From Chloracidobacterium sp. CP2_5A (GTDB lineage: Bacteria > Acidobacteriota > Blastocatellia > Chloracidobacteriales > Chloracidobacteriaceae), in the NCBI GenBank assembly GCA_002254845.1, contig NKPT01000004.1, positions 62,001 to 126,000 on the forward strand: 64,000 nucleotides of DNA. Reading direction: 5' to 3'. The notes beneath the pieces were generated by a model. That model was not told the origin of the DNA and searched no databases. It saw only the letters and a list, made by a program, of their open reading frames with translations. The translations under genes were made by a program, and so were the position numbers. Of the stretch, positions 1-9,091 are shown one piece after another; the stretch's first letter is position 1, and each line of letters opens with the position of its first letter.

Positions 1-685
1 GACTGCTGCCGACCGCCCGTAACTCATAGCCCCATTTTGTCTTCCAGAGAAAAACAGAGACGGCGACGCAGGCGAGCAGGGCGAGGAGGAAGCCTAGGCT
101 GAGCGGGATGCGCTCTGGGATGGCCGGAATGAGCTTGTGCATGCGCGCCAGATGGGCGCCGGGGGCGATCTCATGGGTCTGAAGGATGGGGTCGCCCGGC
201 TCGCGGTAGTGATACTGCACGAGGTAGCTCACCAGTCCGGCGGCAATGAAGTTCATCATAATCGTGTTGATGACTTCGTGCGCGCCAAAGCGCGACTTGA
301 GGACGCCCGGCACGGCCGCCCACAGTCCGCCAGCCAGCATCGCGCTCGCAATACAGGCTGAAACCAGCAGCGGCGACGGCAGCCAAGTCAGGGTGAAGCC
401 CGCCCAAGCGGCGGCAAAGGCGCCGACGGCGAGCTGGCCTTCCGCGCCGATATTGAGGAGCCCGCACCGAAAGGCCACCGACACGGCCAACCCAGTGAAA
501 ATGAGCGGCGTGGCATAGAAAAGCGTGTAGCTGACGCCTTCCAGCGACCCAAAGGCGCTTGAGAAAAAGAGTTCATAAACGGCCAGCGGGCTATCGCCCA
601 TGAGCCAGACAATGACGCCGCCCAGCGCGAAAGCGAAAGCCACGGCCAGCGCCGGAAACAACAGGTCAAGGATGGATTTCTTCAT
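1..685 (-). CDS. ABC transporter permease, BPD_transp_2 family (partial, C-terminus outside window)
   Basis: The reading frame starts at an ATG whose complement ends at 685 and stays open to base 1, so about 228 N-terminal residues are visible and the rest lies outside the window. The protein is strongly hydrophobic with several membrane segments. Around residues 75-84 it has GLLNIGAEGQ, the loop typical of the nucleoside/simple-sugar permeases (YufP/BmpB/RbsC relatives) of the inner membrane. By family it would pair with a second permease, an ATPase carrying two nucleotide-binding domains, and a lipoprotein binding protein; these may lie beyond the left edge. The substrate cannot be told from sequence, nucleosides being the commonest for this subgroup. 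Confidence 0.85.
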   Translation of the reverse strand, partial: MKKSILDLLFPALAVAFAFALGGVIVWLMGDSPLAVYELFFSSAFGSLEGVSYTLFYATPLIFTGLAVSVAFRCGLLNIGAEGQLAVGAFAAAWAGFTLTWLPSPLLVSACIASAMLAGGLWAAVPGVLKSRFGAHEVINTIMMNFIAAGLVSYLVQYHYREPGDPILQTHEIAPGAHLARMHKLIPAIPERIPLSLGFLLALLACVAVSVFLWKTKWGYELRAVGSS

Positions 686-870
686 CAGCGGTTTGACCAA
701 CATTGGCGGAGTGATGCGCTACGATACCATCAAATTACGCCCTTAACGCCTGAAAGGGCGCCTGAAGCGTTGCTTTCCAGATGCAAAGCGAGCGTCCGGC
801 GCGTTACAGTTGAGCCGCGCCGAGCGCGCGTCCGCCTGACAGTTGTCCAGACTCCCCGCTCCATTCGCGC

Positions 871-1731
871 ATGGTTATGAACCTCCTGCGCCTGTTTTTC
901 GACTGTAGCCCGCTCCTCATCGCCACGGCGCATGGTTACGGGGCCGCTTGGCTGGCCGTCAAAATGCTCTTCCGTCCGCTCAAGCCGGTGTATGCCTTTG
1001 GCTGGAAGCTGCCGTTCACGCCGGGCTTGCTGCCGGCCGAGCGCGACCGCTTCGTGGACGCGCTGGCCGGCGTCATCGCGGAGAAGCTGCTGACCGCCGA
1101 CATCCTGGCGGGCGCGCTTCACGAGCTTCGGCTTGATACCGACGTGGAGCGGCTCGCCCGCCTGCGCTACGCCGAGCGGTCACAGCCTGAAGCGCTGCTG
1201 CCGCTGGTTGCCGGTCGCATCACGGACCTGCTCGCCACGCTCAAGGATTCTTCGGAAGCCAAGTGGCGCATCGCCCATGAGCTGCGCGCCGTCGTCGCGC
1301 GGCGACTTGAACGGGACTACCACCCGGCCGTTCGCCAGACGGCCACCTTCTTGGTCGGCGACGCTTTGGTTTACCGCATCGTTGACCGCGCCATCAATGA
1401 CTTGGCGGATCAGCTTTCGGAAAGCATGGCGATTCGGGAAGTCGTGGACGAGGCGCTGCGGCGGCTGCCCGAAGCGATGTTTTCCAGCGAGCGTCCGCTT
1501 CAGAAACGCATTGCCCAAGATCTGGTTCGTCACCTCAGCGAGCGGCTCGACATCAAAGGCATCATCAAGCGTCGCTTTGAGACCTTCTCGAACGACATTT
1601 TTGAAAGTCTCGTCTACGAAACCGCCGGGCGCGAGTTGCGGGGCATTATGGCGTTCGGAACGTATGTGGGCTTTGCCGTCGGCGTCTTGCAAACGGGCGT
1701 CAACCTGTGGCGCGCTTTCGCCGGGCCGTGA
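871..1731 (+). CDS. DUF445 family membrane-associated protein
   Basis: This 286-residue protein matches the DUF445/YheB type. It has an N-terminal hydrophobic stretch (residues 10-30), the family motif LPFTPGLLPAERDR near residues 48-61, a long helical middle rich in Glu and Arg, and a C-terminal hydrophobic segment (GTYVGFAVGVLQTGVNLW). The function of the family is not established beyond membrane association. ATG at 871 and ATG at 877 are both possible starts and neither has a strong ribosome binding site. It stands alone, divergent from the permease on its left, with a tRNA on the opposite strand just after its stop. Confidence 0.75.
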   Translation: MVMNLLRLFFDCSPLLIATAHGYGAAWLAVKMLFRPLKPVYAFGWKLPFTPGLLPAERDRFVDALAGVIAEKLLTADILAGALHELRLDTDVERLARLRYAERSQPEALLPLVAGRITDLLATLKDSSEAKWRIAHELRAVVARRLERDYHPAVRQTATFLVGDALVYRIVDRAINDLADQLSESMAIREVVDEALRRLPEAMFSSERPLQKRIAQDLVRHLSERLDIKGIIKRRFETFSNDIFESLVYETAGRELRGIMAFGTYVGFAVGVLQTGVNLWRAFAGP

Positions 1732-1783
1732 AAGCCGCGACCGCCCCGGCGCGCGGCTGGCCGCGAAGGCGTCGCCTGCAAAG

Positions 1784-1857
1784 CGCGCCCGGAGAGACTC
1801 GAACTCCCAACCCTCAGATCCGAAGTCTGATGCTCTATCCGATTGAGCTACGGGCGC
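1784..1857 (-). tRNA. tRNA-Arg (anticodon UCG)
   Basis: Read on the minus strand, the 74 bases form a full cloverleaf: a 7-bp acceptor stem GCGCCCG/CGGGCGC, a D arm containing TAGCTCAATCGGATAGAGC, an anticodon stem TCAGA/TCTGA with loop CTTCGGA, and a T arm with GTTCGAG. The loop centre reads TCG (complement of 1821-1823), which decodes CGA. The 3' CCA is not encoded. The discriminator base is G. Confidence 0.95.
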
Positions 1858-1897
1858 CTCGGCAGCCAATCCCGTATAACCGGGCGCGGACGGCTTT

Positions 1898-2614
1898 TCA
1901 AGCCGCGGCGGTCGTCGCAGCCGGCGACGGCGCGCCCTCGACCGCCCGCAGCGACCGGCGCAAACCCAACGCCAACACAAGATTAGCCACGGTCATCGTC
2001 CCTTCGGCGACGCCGTGCAGCCAGTCCACGTGGGTCAGCGACGGCGCGCGATACACCGTCCGCGCGACAATACTCAACGCAATCGTGACGACGACAAACG
2101 CAATCAGCAGCCCGTACCCCGCGATGGCTTGGACGCTGAACGCCTCCCGATCCCAGCGCCGGTTGACGGCCAGAAACACAACGAAACCGACATACGCCAG
2201 CCCGGCCACCTGAATCATCGCCCCGCGCGTCCCGCCATACGGCAGCCACGCCCGCGCCAGCAGAAAGCCGCCGACCGTCAGCGCGGCGACCGCCGTCGCG
2301 GCGAAGACAAACCGCGGATAACGCCGAACCCATTCGCGCAAGTGCAGCGCGGCCACCGCCAGACTGACGCTCCCCATCAACGTTAGGAGCTCGTGCGTCC
2401 GGGGAAGCCACATCACATCCGTTGCGTCGTTCGTGACGTGCCAGGCTAGAACGCACAGCCCCGCGCCCCAGTGCGGCAGCATCGCCACGGCAAATCGCTG
2501 AACATCCGCTCGGCCCAGCGCCGCGCCCAACCGCCACGCCAAGACGACGGCCAGCGTCCACTCGGTAACGCTGGCAATGTGAATGGCCCAGACCGGAGGC
2601 GACAGTAAACTCAT
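1898..2614 (-). CDS. Integral membrane protein resembling a DUF2499-DUF3593 fusion
   Basis: This 238-residue polytopic membrane protein starts at the ATG ending at 2614 (MSLLSPPVWAIHI). The frame is open further upstream but that extension looks unconserved. Its first ~95 residues (PPVWAIHIASVTEW, then MLPHWGAGLCVLAWH and the LLTLMGSVSLAVAALHL segment) resemble DUF2499. Its end (FVVVTIALSIVARTVY, HVDWLHGVAEGTMTVANL) resembles DUF3593. From memory, both families occur as separate small proteins in cyanobacteria and plastids, where their role is unknown. I cannot run a profile search, so the domain naming is inference. It is divergent from the ABC ATPase gene. Confidence 0.65.
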   Translation of the reverse strand: MSLLSPPVWAIHIASVTEWTLAVVLAWRLGAALGRADVQRFAVAMLPHWGAGLCVLAWHVTNDATDVMWLPRTHELLTLMGSVSLAVAALHLREWVRRYPRFVFAATAVAALTVGGFLLARAWLPYGGTRGAMIQVAGLAYVGFVVFLAVNRRWDREAFSVQAIAGYGLLIAFVVVTIALSIVARTVYRAPSLTHVDWLHGVAEGTMTVANLVLALGLRRSLRAVEGAPSPAATTAAA

Positions 2615-2644
2615 GGCAAGCCTGACCTCGACGCAAAACGGCGG

Positions 2645-2673
2645 TTGAATCACCCCGTTGCTTTCACCATACT
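2645..2673 (+). promoter_or_regulatory. Possible sigma70-type promoter for the ABC ATPase gene
   Basis: TTGAAT and CATACT are separated by 17 bases, about 50 bases before the ATG at 2722. Each hexamer matches consensus at four of six positions. Given the GC-rich surroundings this is suggestive only. Confidence 0.3.
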
Positions 2674-2721
2674 GCACGCGCCCGGCGAAAAAAGAAGAAA
2701 TCCTTAGCAAACCAGGCAGCT

Positions 2722-3660
2722 ATGCAACCCGTCGTCACACTTGAGCGCCTTTCGATGGAGTACATCACCGGCTTCTGGCGCAACAAGCGCGTCAAGTCGC
2801 TTGAGGCTGTCAGTCTTGAGGTCTATGAAGGCGAGGTGTTCGGCTTTCTCGGCCACAACGGCGCCGGGAAAACGACGACGCTCAAGATTCTGATGCGGAT
2901 TGTCTATCCGACCGGCGGCACGGCCCGCATCCTAGGCCGCCCCCTCGATGACATCGCCATGCGCCGGCGCATCGGCTACCTGCCGGAAGCCCCTTACTTT
3001 TACGACTATCTGACTGGGCGCGAGCTGCTGGATTACTTCGGCCGGCTCTGCGGCCTGAACGCCGAAGGCCGGGCGCGGAGAATCGCGGACATGCTGGAGC
3101 TGGTCGGCCTGCGGCACGCCGCCGATCGCCCGCTCCGCAAGTACTCCAAGGGCATGCTCCAGCGCATCGGCATCGCCCAGTCCATCTTGCATGACCCGGA
3201 AGTGATTTTTCTGGACGAGCCGATGACGGGCCTCGATCCCATTGGGCGGCGCGAAGTGCGGGACATCATCGCCGGACTGCGCGACCGCGGCAAAACGGTG
3301 TTTTTCTCGACGCATATTCTGTCGGATGTGGAAGCGCTCTGCGACCGCGTCGCCATCCTCAAGCAAGGACGGCGCGTGGCCTACGGCACGCTGGCGGAAT
3401 TGCAGGCCGGCCGGTCGGCGACGCTGGAGATTGTCGCGACGGAAACGACTCCGGAAACCATCCAGGCGCTGGAGCGACACGCCTCGCGGCTGCGTAAAAC
3501 AGCCGCCGGACTACACTGCGAACTCAAATCGGCCGAACGCGTCGGCGACGCCATCGCCGAGTTGCGTCGCCATGGCGGACGATTGGTTTCCGTTGCGCCG
3601 GTGAAGTCGGCGCTCGAAGAGTTTTTCGTCCGCGAGGACGGCGCCGCCGAAATCGTCTGA
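2722..3660 (+). CDS. ABC transporter ATP-binding protein (ABC-2 type)
   Basis: This 312-residue cytoplasmic ATPase has all the expected motifs: Walker [10 protein letters not shown] (about residues 45-53), the CcmA/NatA-type stretch [17 protein letters not shown], signature [10 protein letters not shown], Walker B with [13 protein letters not shown] (about 161-173) and the H-loop FSTHIL. The ~90 residues after the ATPase core fit the C-terminal extension common in ABC-2 exporters. No permease gene follows; the next gene is on the opposite strand. Its membrane partner must be encoded elsewhere, so the substrate is unknown. Confidence 0.85.
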   Translation: MQPVVTLERLSMEYITGFWRNKRVKSLEAVSLEVYEGEVFGFLGHNGAGKTTTLKILMRIVYPTGGTARILGRPLDDIAMRRRIGYLPEAPYFYDYLTGRELLDYFGRLCGLNAEGRARRIADMLELVGLRHAADRPLRKYSKGMLQRIGIAQSILHDPEVIFLDEPMTGLDPIGRREVRDIIAGLRDRGKTVFFSTHILSDVEALCDRVAILKQGRRVAYGTLAELQAGRSATLEIVATETTPETIQALERHASRLRKTAAGLHCELKSAERVGDAIAELRRHGGRLVSVAPVKSALEEFFVREDGAAEIV

Positions 3661-3694
3661 CGGACGGATGCCGGCGCCGAAAGGCAGGGGCGCA

Positions 3695-3731
3695 GGGCGT
3701 TAGCGCCCGACAAGGCGTTGGCGCCCGACGA
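3695..3731 (+). repeat. 18-bp tandem duplication with small hairpins, downstream of the ABC ATPase
   Basis: Two copies of an 18-bp unit (GGCGTTAGCGCCCGACAA and a copy with two substitutions) occupy 3696-3713 and 3714-3731, 36 bases after the stop codon. Each copy contains a short inverted repeat (GGCG-CGCC), so it may act as a weak transcription stop between convergent genes. Confidence 0.6.
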
Positions 3732-3774
3732 GAACGCGCCTCGCGGTCGCCCCGCGTCTCCCGGGCCTCCTGGC

Positions 3775-5586
3775 TCAGCGTTGCGGGCTCTTGCGCGGAA
3801 ACGTCTTGCCGTCGCCGCCGAAGCTACTGCCGCTCGCGGCAGTGTAAAACGGCACGTCCGATTCCCCGTCCCACCGCGAAAAGTCCATCATATAAACCGC
3901 CGCCGCGCCCAACTCGGCTTCCGTTTCGTACGCGTCTTCCCGACCGCCCGCGTTAATCCGCGTCAGACGAACATAGAACAACCCTTTCTTGGTCTTGCTC
4001 GACCGGAACATCAGCTTCCCGCTTTCGGGGTCGAACGTCACCGTAAGCTTCCCGCCGGCTGACATGTCCTCCGCCGTAAGCTCGATGATGTAACTAACGC
4101 CATGCTTGGTCGGATCAAAGGCGAACGACACGACGGGAATCTCGCCGTCGGCGTCGGCCGCGCAGGTCACCTCTCGCCCGTCGGGACGCGCCTCGATTAC
4201 CTGACGCTCGCCGGGGTCCAGCCGCAGCTTTTCAAAGCCCACGACGAAGCCGGGCCCGGCGTAGAGCAAATCAGCATTCGACTCCTGCTTGAGGCGCTTG
4301 CCCGACACCGTGATGACATAGGGCTTCTTCGCCGTTCCGTCATAAGGCATGACGATGGTCGGCGGGATGTGGCGACCTAGGCCGCCCATAAACGGGATAA
4401 TGTCGGCATTGGGAATCTCGCGCCGCGCTTGCTTCGCGTCGAAGTCGTAGCCGACGCAGCGTCCCTGGCCGTCCGTTATGTTGAAGTCGCCTTCGCCGTC
4501 CATGAAGAACGAGACCTCTTCTCCTTCAAGCGCCGGCTTGAGCGGATGCTTCAGCGAAACTCGCAGCGCCTTGTGGCGATACGGCAGCCAGCTTTCCTCG
4601 CTGTCATCGCCTTCGGACTCCTCATCCACGGCAAACGGCGCCTTGAAGTGTTTGTGGCGCGGCGTCCGCGCCGACAAGCCCGTAATCCCCATGGACTGCG
4701 TGGATGCGTCGCCGACATAGACCATCTCCGGCTCGCCGGGCTTGGTCGTGGTCTTGTAGGTCCAGGTTTCGGATCCAGTATCCACATCCATATACTGCGT
4801 CGCGCACGGGTAGTTGTTGTCGTAAATGTGAATGCGGTAATGGCGGTCGTCCACCGCCTCGACGGCGAAGGGCGTCATGGCGTGGCCGCCCTCGCGCTCG
4901 GCGTTTTGATAGACCCAAATCGTCGGCAGGTCTTCGCCATCGCGGAAGACTTCAATCAGGCGCTGGACGACGCGGGACGGCACGGTGTCAGCCGCGCCCG
5001 TGCCGACTTCAAAAACTTCATCAAGCGTTTGGATGGCATGGAAGTAGGCAATGACGTTCAAAACCGCCTCGCGCTTGAGGTCTTGCGCCGTTTTAGCCCC
5101 CTTTTGAAAGTCGCCGGGCGTCCGCTTGCCTCTGAAAGGCTTGGACGTGAAAAGCCGCAGGCTGGCCACCGCCATACCTTCGCAGTGTCCGCCATCCATC
5201 CCCTTGAGCTGGGCGATTTTCCACTCGCGGGCGGCGGCCGTGAGGACGCAATCCTCCGGCGTCGAGCCGTCGTGACAGACATTTTCCGCGCCGAACATGC
5301 GAATGAGGTCAGCTGTCGTCAGGTCGTTTTCCCAGTCGTGGGAATCATTGCCGTAGTTTTCAAACGCAAACCCATGCACCCTGGGATCGAATTTGATGGA
5401 TGCGACAATCTCCCCCCCAGGGATCGAGGGCAGCGCGACAAAGGGCGGCGGAGGCGTCGCGGCAAAGATAGGCCGCGCGGGAAACGCGCTACACAGCAGG
5501 AGCAACGCCGCGACGAGGCCGACAAGGGGGATCAGATGGCGCGCACAGCTCCCAACGGCTGGCCCAGAAAGAATTGAATGAGTCAT
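3775..5586 (-). CDS. Secreted protein with a possible papain-like Cys/His/Asp triad
   Basis: The protein has 603 residues. The N-terminus is a long signal peptide (hydrophobic core about residues 20-33, probable cleavage after PARPIFA), so it should be exported. Three spaced motifs look catalytic: GGHCEGMA (Cys135), REGGHAMTPF (His235) and IYDNNYP (Asp256/Asn257), the order seen in papain-like or transglutaminase-like folds. The C-terminal half is beta-rich and ends in a segment with many charged residues. No named family is recognised with certainty. Convergent with the ABC ATPase gene, and followed upstream by the MscS gene in the same direction, 183 bases away. Function is inferred only from the motif layout. 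Confidence 0.7.
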   Translation of the reverse strand: MTHSILSGPAVGSCARHLIPLVGLVAALLLLCSAFPARPIFAATPPPPFVALPSIPGGEIVASIKFDPRVHGFAFENYGNDSHDWENDLTTADLIRMFGAENVCHDGSTPEDCVLTAAAREWKIAQLKGMDGGHCEGMAVASLRLFTSKPFRGKRTPGDFQKGAKTAQDLKREAVLNVIAYFHAIQTLDEVFEVGTGAADTVPSRVVQRLIEVFRDGEDLPTIWVYQNAEREGGHAMTPFAVEAVDDRHYRIHIYDNNYPCATQYMDVDTGSETWTYKTTTKPGEPEMVYVGDASTQSMGITGLSARTPRHKHFKAPFAVDEESEGDDSEESWLPYRHKALRVSLKHPLKPALEGEEVSFFMDGEGDFNITDGQGRCVGYDFDAKQARREIPNADIIPFMGGLGRHIPPTIVMPYDGTAKKPYVITVSGKRLKQESNADLLYAGPGFVVGFEKLRLDPGERQVIEARPDGREVTCAADADGEIPVVSFAFDPTKHGVSYIIELTAEDMSAGGKLTVTFDPESGKLMFRSSKTKKGLFYVRLTRINAGGREDAYETEAELGAAAVYMMDFSRWDGESDVPFYTAASGSSFGGDGKTFPRKSPQR

Positions 5587-5769
5587 TGTTCCTCAAAAAC
5601 CTTGACAGATGATGCGGGGACGCGGCAGCCAGCGCGCAGGCGACCGGCTCGCCAATCGCCGCTCGGGGAATCCAGCTTATCACGGCGGGCGATGAATGAT
5701 GGAAACGCAGCCGCTCAAGCCTACCATCAATGTCCAGTCGGTCGGAAGCCAGCGACTTATTCACAGCGC

Positions 5770-7266
5770 CTAATTAAGCGCGAACAATCGCTTGATTTGC
5801 GCCAGGAGTTGCGACGACTTCTCCTGCATGCGAAGGGATGGCGCGGCGGCGGCGCGGGCGGCTTCAAGCCCCGCCCGCCGGGCTTCCAAGCGCTCAGCCA
5901 GAGCGCGGCTGAAGGCTTCCGACAGTCCTGGATTAGCCCGAAGCAAGTCGCAGAAGACATCGCGGTGAATGGTTCGCGCGGTGACTTCGCCAATGGCGCG
6001 AATCGTGGCCGAGCGCGGCTCGCCGGTCATCAGCGCCATTTCGCCAAAGCAGTCGGGCGCGCGCATGTCGCCGACTTCCAGACCGTCCACCTCGATCCGC
6101 ACCGCGCCGTCTTCTAGAATGAACAAATCCTCGCCCGGCTCGCCCTGCCGGACAATGGTTTCGCCGGAAGCGTAGCGGCGACGAAGCATGCCGCGGGCCG
6201 CATGCATCCGCTCTGATTCAGACAGGCAGGCCAGGAGCGGCACTGCGCTAAGGAGCTTTTCCGCCTCCGCCGCCGCTTGCCGCGCCGCCGCTTCAGGCGA
6301 CCGCGGCCGGCGAAATTCGACGCCTGACAGCGGCATTGGCGTCTCAATCATCGCCCGGTCGAGGGCGTACCAAGCGCGGTCGCGCACCAGACTGGCAATG
6401 AGCTCCCGCCGCGCAAAGTTGCTGATGAAATACCGTATGGCGTAGCGAACCGTGGCGTTTTCCAGGAAATCAAATGTGGCGACAACCGGCGGCGGGTCGG
6501 TCAAAACCTCCGGCGTATCGCGCAGAGCTTCCAGGATCGCCGCCCTCGCGCGCTCCGGCGGCACGCCGTACGGCGCTTGCACAAATACCGTCTGCCGCGC
6601 CACCGCCGTAGGCTTGGTGTAGGTCACAATCTGACTTTTCGCCAGCAGCCCGTTCGGAATCGTCACCTGCTCGCAGTCAAGCGTGAAAATCTTGACCGCC
6701 CGCCAGTTGATTTCCATCACCTCGCCCGCGCGCCGGCCGTCGTCGAGCTGAATCCAGTCGCCAACCTCAAACGGCTGCTGCACTTGAAGCGTCAGACCGG
6801 CCACAATGTTGCCTAGCGTATCCTGGAGCGCCAAGCCAATGATCGCCGTAAACAGCGCCGAAGTGACCAGCAGCGACGTGACCTGCACGCCGGCCCAGCT
6901 CAACGCCAGCAGGGTCACGGCGGCATAGACAACGCCCTGCAGGATGTCGCGGAAAATGCGCTCGGCGGCAAGACCTAGTCGGTTGGCAATGCCGGCGTCA
7001 AAAAACGCCAGCACGAACAGCCGCCCAAGCGCCAAGGCGAGGCTGGCGGACGAGGCGTGCCTGAAAAGCGACGGCGGGGCAAAGTCGGACAAAAGCCAGT
7101 CCGCCAGCGCGAGCGCCGCCGCCGCCGCCACGCACCAGGACGGAAAGCGGAGCGATTGGCGGACTTCCGGTCCGGCCGCCGACTTCCTGATAAAGAAGAC
7201 CGCCAGGCCGGCAGCCAGCGCGCCAACGCCGATCCACCAGTAATAAGTAAAGTCGGCAGGGCTCAT
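5770..7266 (-). CDS. Mechanosensitive-type (MscS) ion channel with C-terminal cyclic-nucleotide-binding domain
   Basis: The protein has 498 residues. Several N-terminal membrane helices lead into an MscS core (about 100-300) with the beta-domain signature QPFEVGDWIQLDDGR and GEVMEINWRAVKI. After a short helical linker a cNMP-binding domain follows (about 345-460) with GEPGEDLFILEDGAVRIE and the phosphate-binding cassette FGEMALMTGEPRSATIRA, including the conserved Arg. This architecture is that of the bacterial cyclic-nucleotide-gated (bCNG) branch of the MscS family, inner-membrane channels gated by cAMP or cGMP rather than mainly by tension. The ATG ending at 7266 is the best start. Confidence 0.88.
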   Translation of the reverse strand: MSPADFTYYWWIGVGALAAGLAVFFIRKSAAGPEVRQSLRFPSWCVAAAAALALADWLLSDFAPPSLFRHASSASLALALGRLFVLAFFDAGIANRLGLAAERIFRDILQGVVYAAVTLLALSWAGVQVTSLLVTSALFTAIIGLALQDTLGNIVAGLTLQVQQPFEVGDWIQLDDGRRAGEVMEINWRAVKIFTLDCEQVTIPNGLLAKSQIVTYTKPTAVARQTVFVQAPYGVPPERARAAILEALRDTPEVLTDPPPVVATFDFLENATVRYAIRYFISNFARRELIASLVRDRAWYALDRAMIETPMPLSGVEFRRPRSPEAAARQAAAEAEKLLSAVPLLACLSESERMHAARGMLRRRYASGETIVRQGEPGEDLFILEDGAVRIEVDGLEVGDMRAPDCFGEMALMTGEPRSATIRAIGEVTARTIHRDVFCDLLRANPGLSEAFSRALAERLEARRAGLEAARAAAAPSLRMQEKSSQLLAQIKRLFALN

Positions 7267-7651
7267 GGGCGCAATTCCCGGAGGGACCTCACAAAGACTT
7301 TATGAGCGACTGTATTAGCGCGTCATAGGAATTCAAGCCGCGGCAGAAAGACGCCCCCTCTCCGCGAGGATGCCGCGATACGCCGTCGCGCAACCGCGTC
7401 AAGCGCTTGGCGCGCGACAGCTTGACGCCGCTTTGCGACGGCTCGCCCGCGCATCATTGCAAAAATCGCGCTAGACATTTGGCGATATTGAACCCTACAC
7501 TCGCGAGAAAACGTCCACCCCCTCCACACACATTACCGAATCTTGTGTCTCTGACGCGCTAATGCGAGCTTGCGGGGACTGAAAGCCCCCAGGAGCCGAG
7601 GCGCGCTACGGCGCTTCAAGGCAATATTTTTTTCAAGGAGGAAGCCAGATT
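7267..7651. other. 385-bp intergenic region between the MscS channel and alcohol dehydrogenase genes
   Basis: The region separates divergent genes and should contain promoters for both. I see no convincing -35/-10 pair. It contains a small GGGG-ACTGAAAG-CCCC hairpin near 7573-7589 and a run of T residues just before the strong ribosome binding site of the alcohol dehydrogenase gene. No supported gene lies in it. Confidence 0.5.
7635..7643 (+). promoter_or_regulatory. Strong ribosome binding site of the alcohol dehydrogenase gene
   Basis: AAGGAGGAA lies 8 bases before the ATG at 7652. It is one of the best Shine-Dalgarno sequences in the window, which fits a gene once highly expressed although its frame is now broken. 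Confidence 0.8.
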
Positions 7652-8704
7652 ATGCTGCCGGAAAAGATGAGGGCTGCGGTTGTCCATGCTTTCGGAGCGC
7701 CGTTGACCATTGACGAGGTGACCGTGCCGCGTCCTGGCCCGGGTCAAATTTTGGTCAAAGTCGTTGCGAGCGGGGTGTGTCACACTGACTTACACGCCGC
7801 CGACGGCGATTGGCCCGTCAAGCCTAAAGTTGCCGCTGGTGCCAGGTCACGAAGGGGTAGGCTATGTCGCTGCCGTCGGAGCGAACACGACCTCCGTCAA
7901 GGAAGGCGACCGAGTCGGCGCCCCGTGGCTGTATGACGCCTGCGGCTTGTGCGAATACTGCCTGACCGGTTGGGAAACGCTTTGCCACCACCAACACAAC
8001 ACCGGCTACTCCGTGGACGGCGGTTTCGCCGAGTACGTTCTCGCCCGGCGGCCTACGTCGGGCGGATTCCCGACGGCTTGGATTTCGTTACGGCGGCGCC
8101 AGCGTTGTGCGCCGGGGTGACCACCTACAAAGCCCCACCTACAAAGCCATTAACGCAGACCCGCCCCGGCGAATGGCTGGTCGTGGTCGGCATCGGCGGC
8201 CTTGGTCATATGGCGGTTCAGTACGCCAAAGCGATGGGGCCTCACGTCGCCGCCGTGGACATCGCCGCCGACAAGCTCGATCTCGCCCGGCAGTTAGGCG
8301 CGGAAGTCACGGTCAACGCCAAAGAAGAAGACCCGGTGGAAGCTGTCAAGCGGCAAACCGGCGGCGCGCATGGCGTGGTCGTCGCCGCTGTTTCAGCCTC
8401 GATTTTCCGGCAGGCCATCGCCATGCTGCGGCGCGGTGGCACGTGCTCAATGGTTGGTTTGCCGCCGGGCGACTTTCCAACCCCGATTTTTGACGTGGTT
8501 CTCAATCGCCTGACCATTCGCGGCTCCATCGTCGGCACGCGCAAAGACCTCCAGGAGAGCCTGCAGTTCGCCGCCGAAGGCAAAGTCAAACCCAATGTCG
8601 AGCTACAACCGCTTGAGCAGATCAACGAAGTGTTTGAGCGGATGAAGCACGGAAAAATCAACGGGCGCGTTGTTCTCAACGTCGGCCTTAACGGAAACCA
8701 CTGA
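7652..8704 (+). pseudogene. Zinc-dependent alcohol dehydrogenase (AdhP/AdhA type), disrupted by indels
   Basis: Together the fragments cover a full ~345-residue medium-chain NAD(P)-alcohol dehydrogenase: [16 protein letters not shown] (catalytic zinc), [10 protein letters not shown], the structural-zinc stretch [17 protein letters not shown], and [15 protein letters not shown] (Rossmann loop). The frame is broken. An extra A in the AAA at 7826-7828 shifts it. A missing G at 8047-8048 (CGGCGG where CGGGCGG is expected) shifts it back. A perfect 14-bp tandem duplication at 8121-8148 then inserts residues before RPGEW. The homopolymer-like nature of the first two changes leaves open sequencing error; otherwise it is a recent pseudogene. 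The C-terminus is intact to the stop at 8704. Confidence 0.8.
8121..8148 (+). repeat. Perfect 14-bp tandem duplication inside the alcohol dehydrogenase gene
   Basis: CCACCTACAAAGCC occurs twice without a mismatch at 8121-8134 and 8135-8148. It lies in the VTTYKA segment that normally precedes PGEW in this enzyme family. Fourteen bases are not a multiple of three, so a compensating single-base change nearby must restore the frame. Confidence 0.85.
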
Positions 8705-9091
8705 AATGAATGCACGAGTCTGCGCCAGCCGTCTTTAGCGCGCGGCGCTCCACGCTCCGGAGCGGACAAAACGCCGCTCCGGCCAGAATGTTGGCTCCGG
8801 CGCCAAATGACGGCAACGCGACGCCGAAAAGCGTCGGGACGCCGCGCTCAAGTCAAGTGGCGAGTTACCGCTCCGACGATTTGGAGCGCGCCCCCCGCTG
8901 GCCGGACCCGCCGCCAAGCCCCGGTCAGGGGAAAGGCGGCGGCGACCGGTCACCCCTTCGGGCGCCTTCAACCCAACCGGCTTCAAGCATCCCAGAGCGC
9001 GCCGCATCCTTGCATTCGAGGATTTTGACCGGTTCAGCGCGCCGCCCATCACACAGCTCACGCAAGCTTCTTCACGACTCTGTCAAACAGC
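8705..9091. other. 387-bp intergenic region with a GC hairpin
   Basis: No gene is supported here. A 7-bp stem GGAGCGG/CCGCTCC with an 8-base loop occupies 8759-8780, about 55 bases after the alcohol dehydrogenase stop. It overlaps the palindrome GCTCCGGAGC and could end transcription, although no T-tract follows. The rest is GC-rich sequence without an obvious promoter. Confidence 0.45.

Noticed and set aside
4429-5577. 382-residue open frame on the plus strand
   Set aside because: It is antisense to the secreted protein gene, lacks any family motif, and arises from high third-position GC in the real gene.
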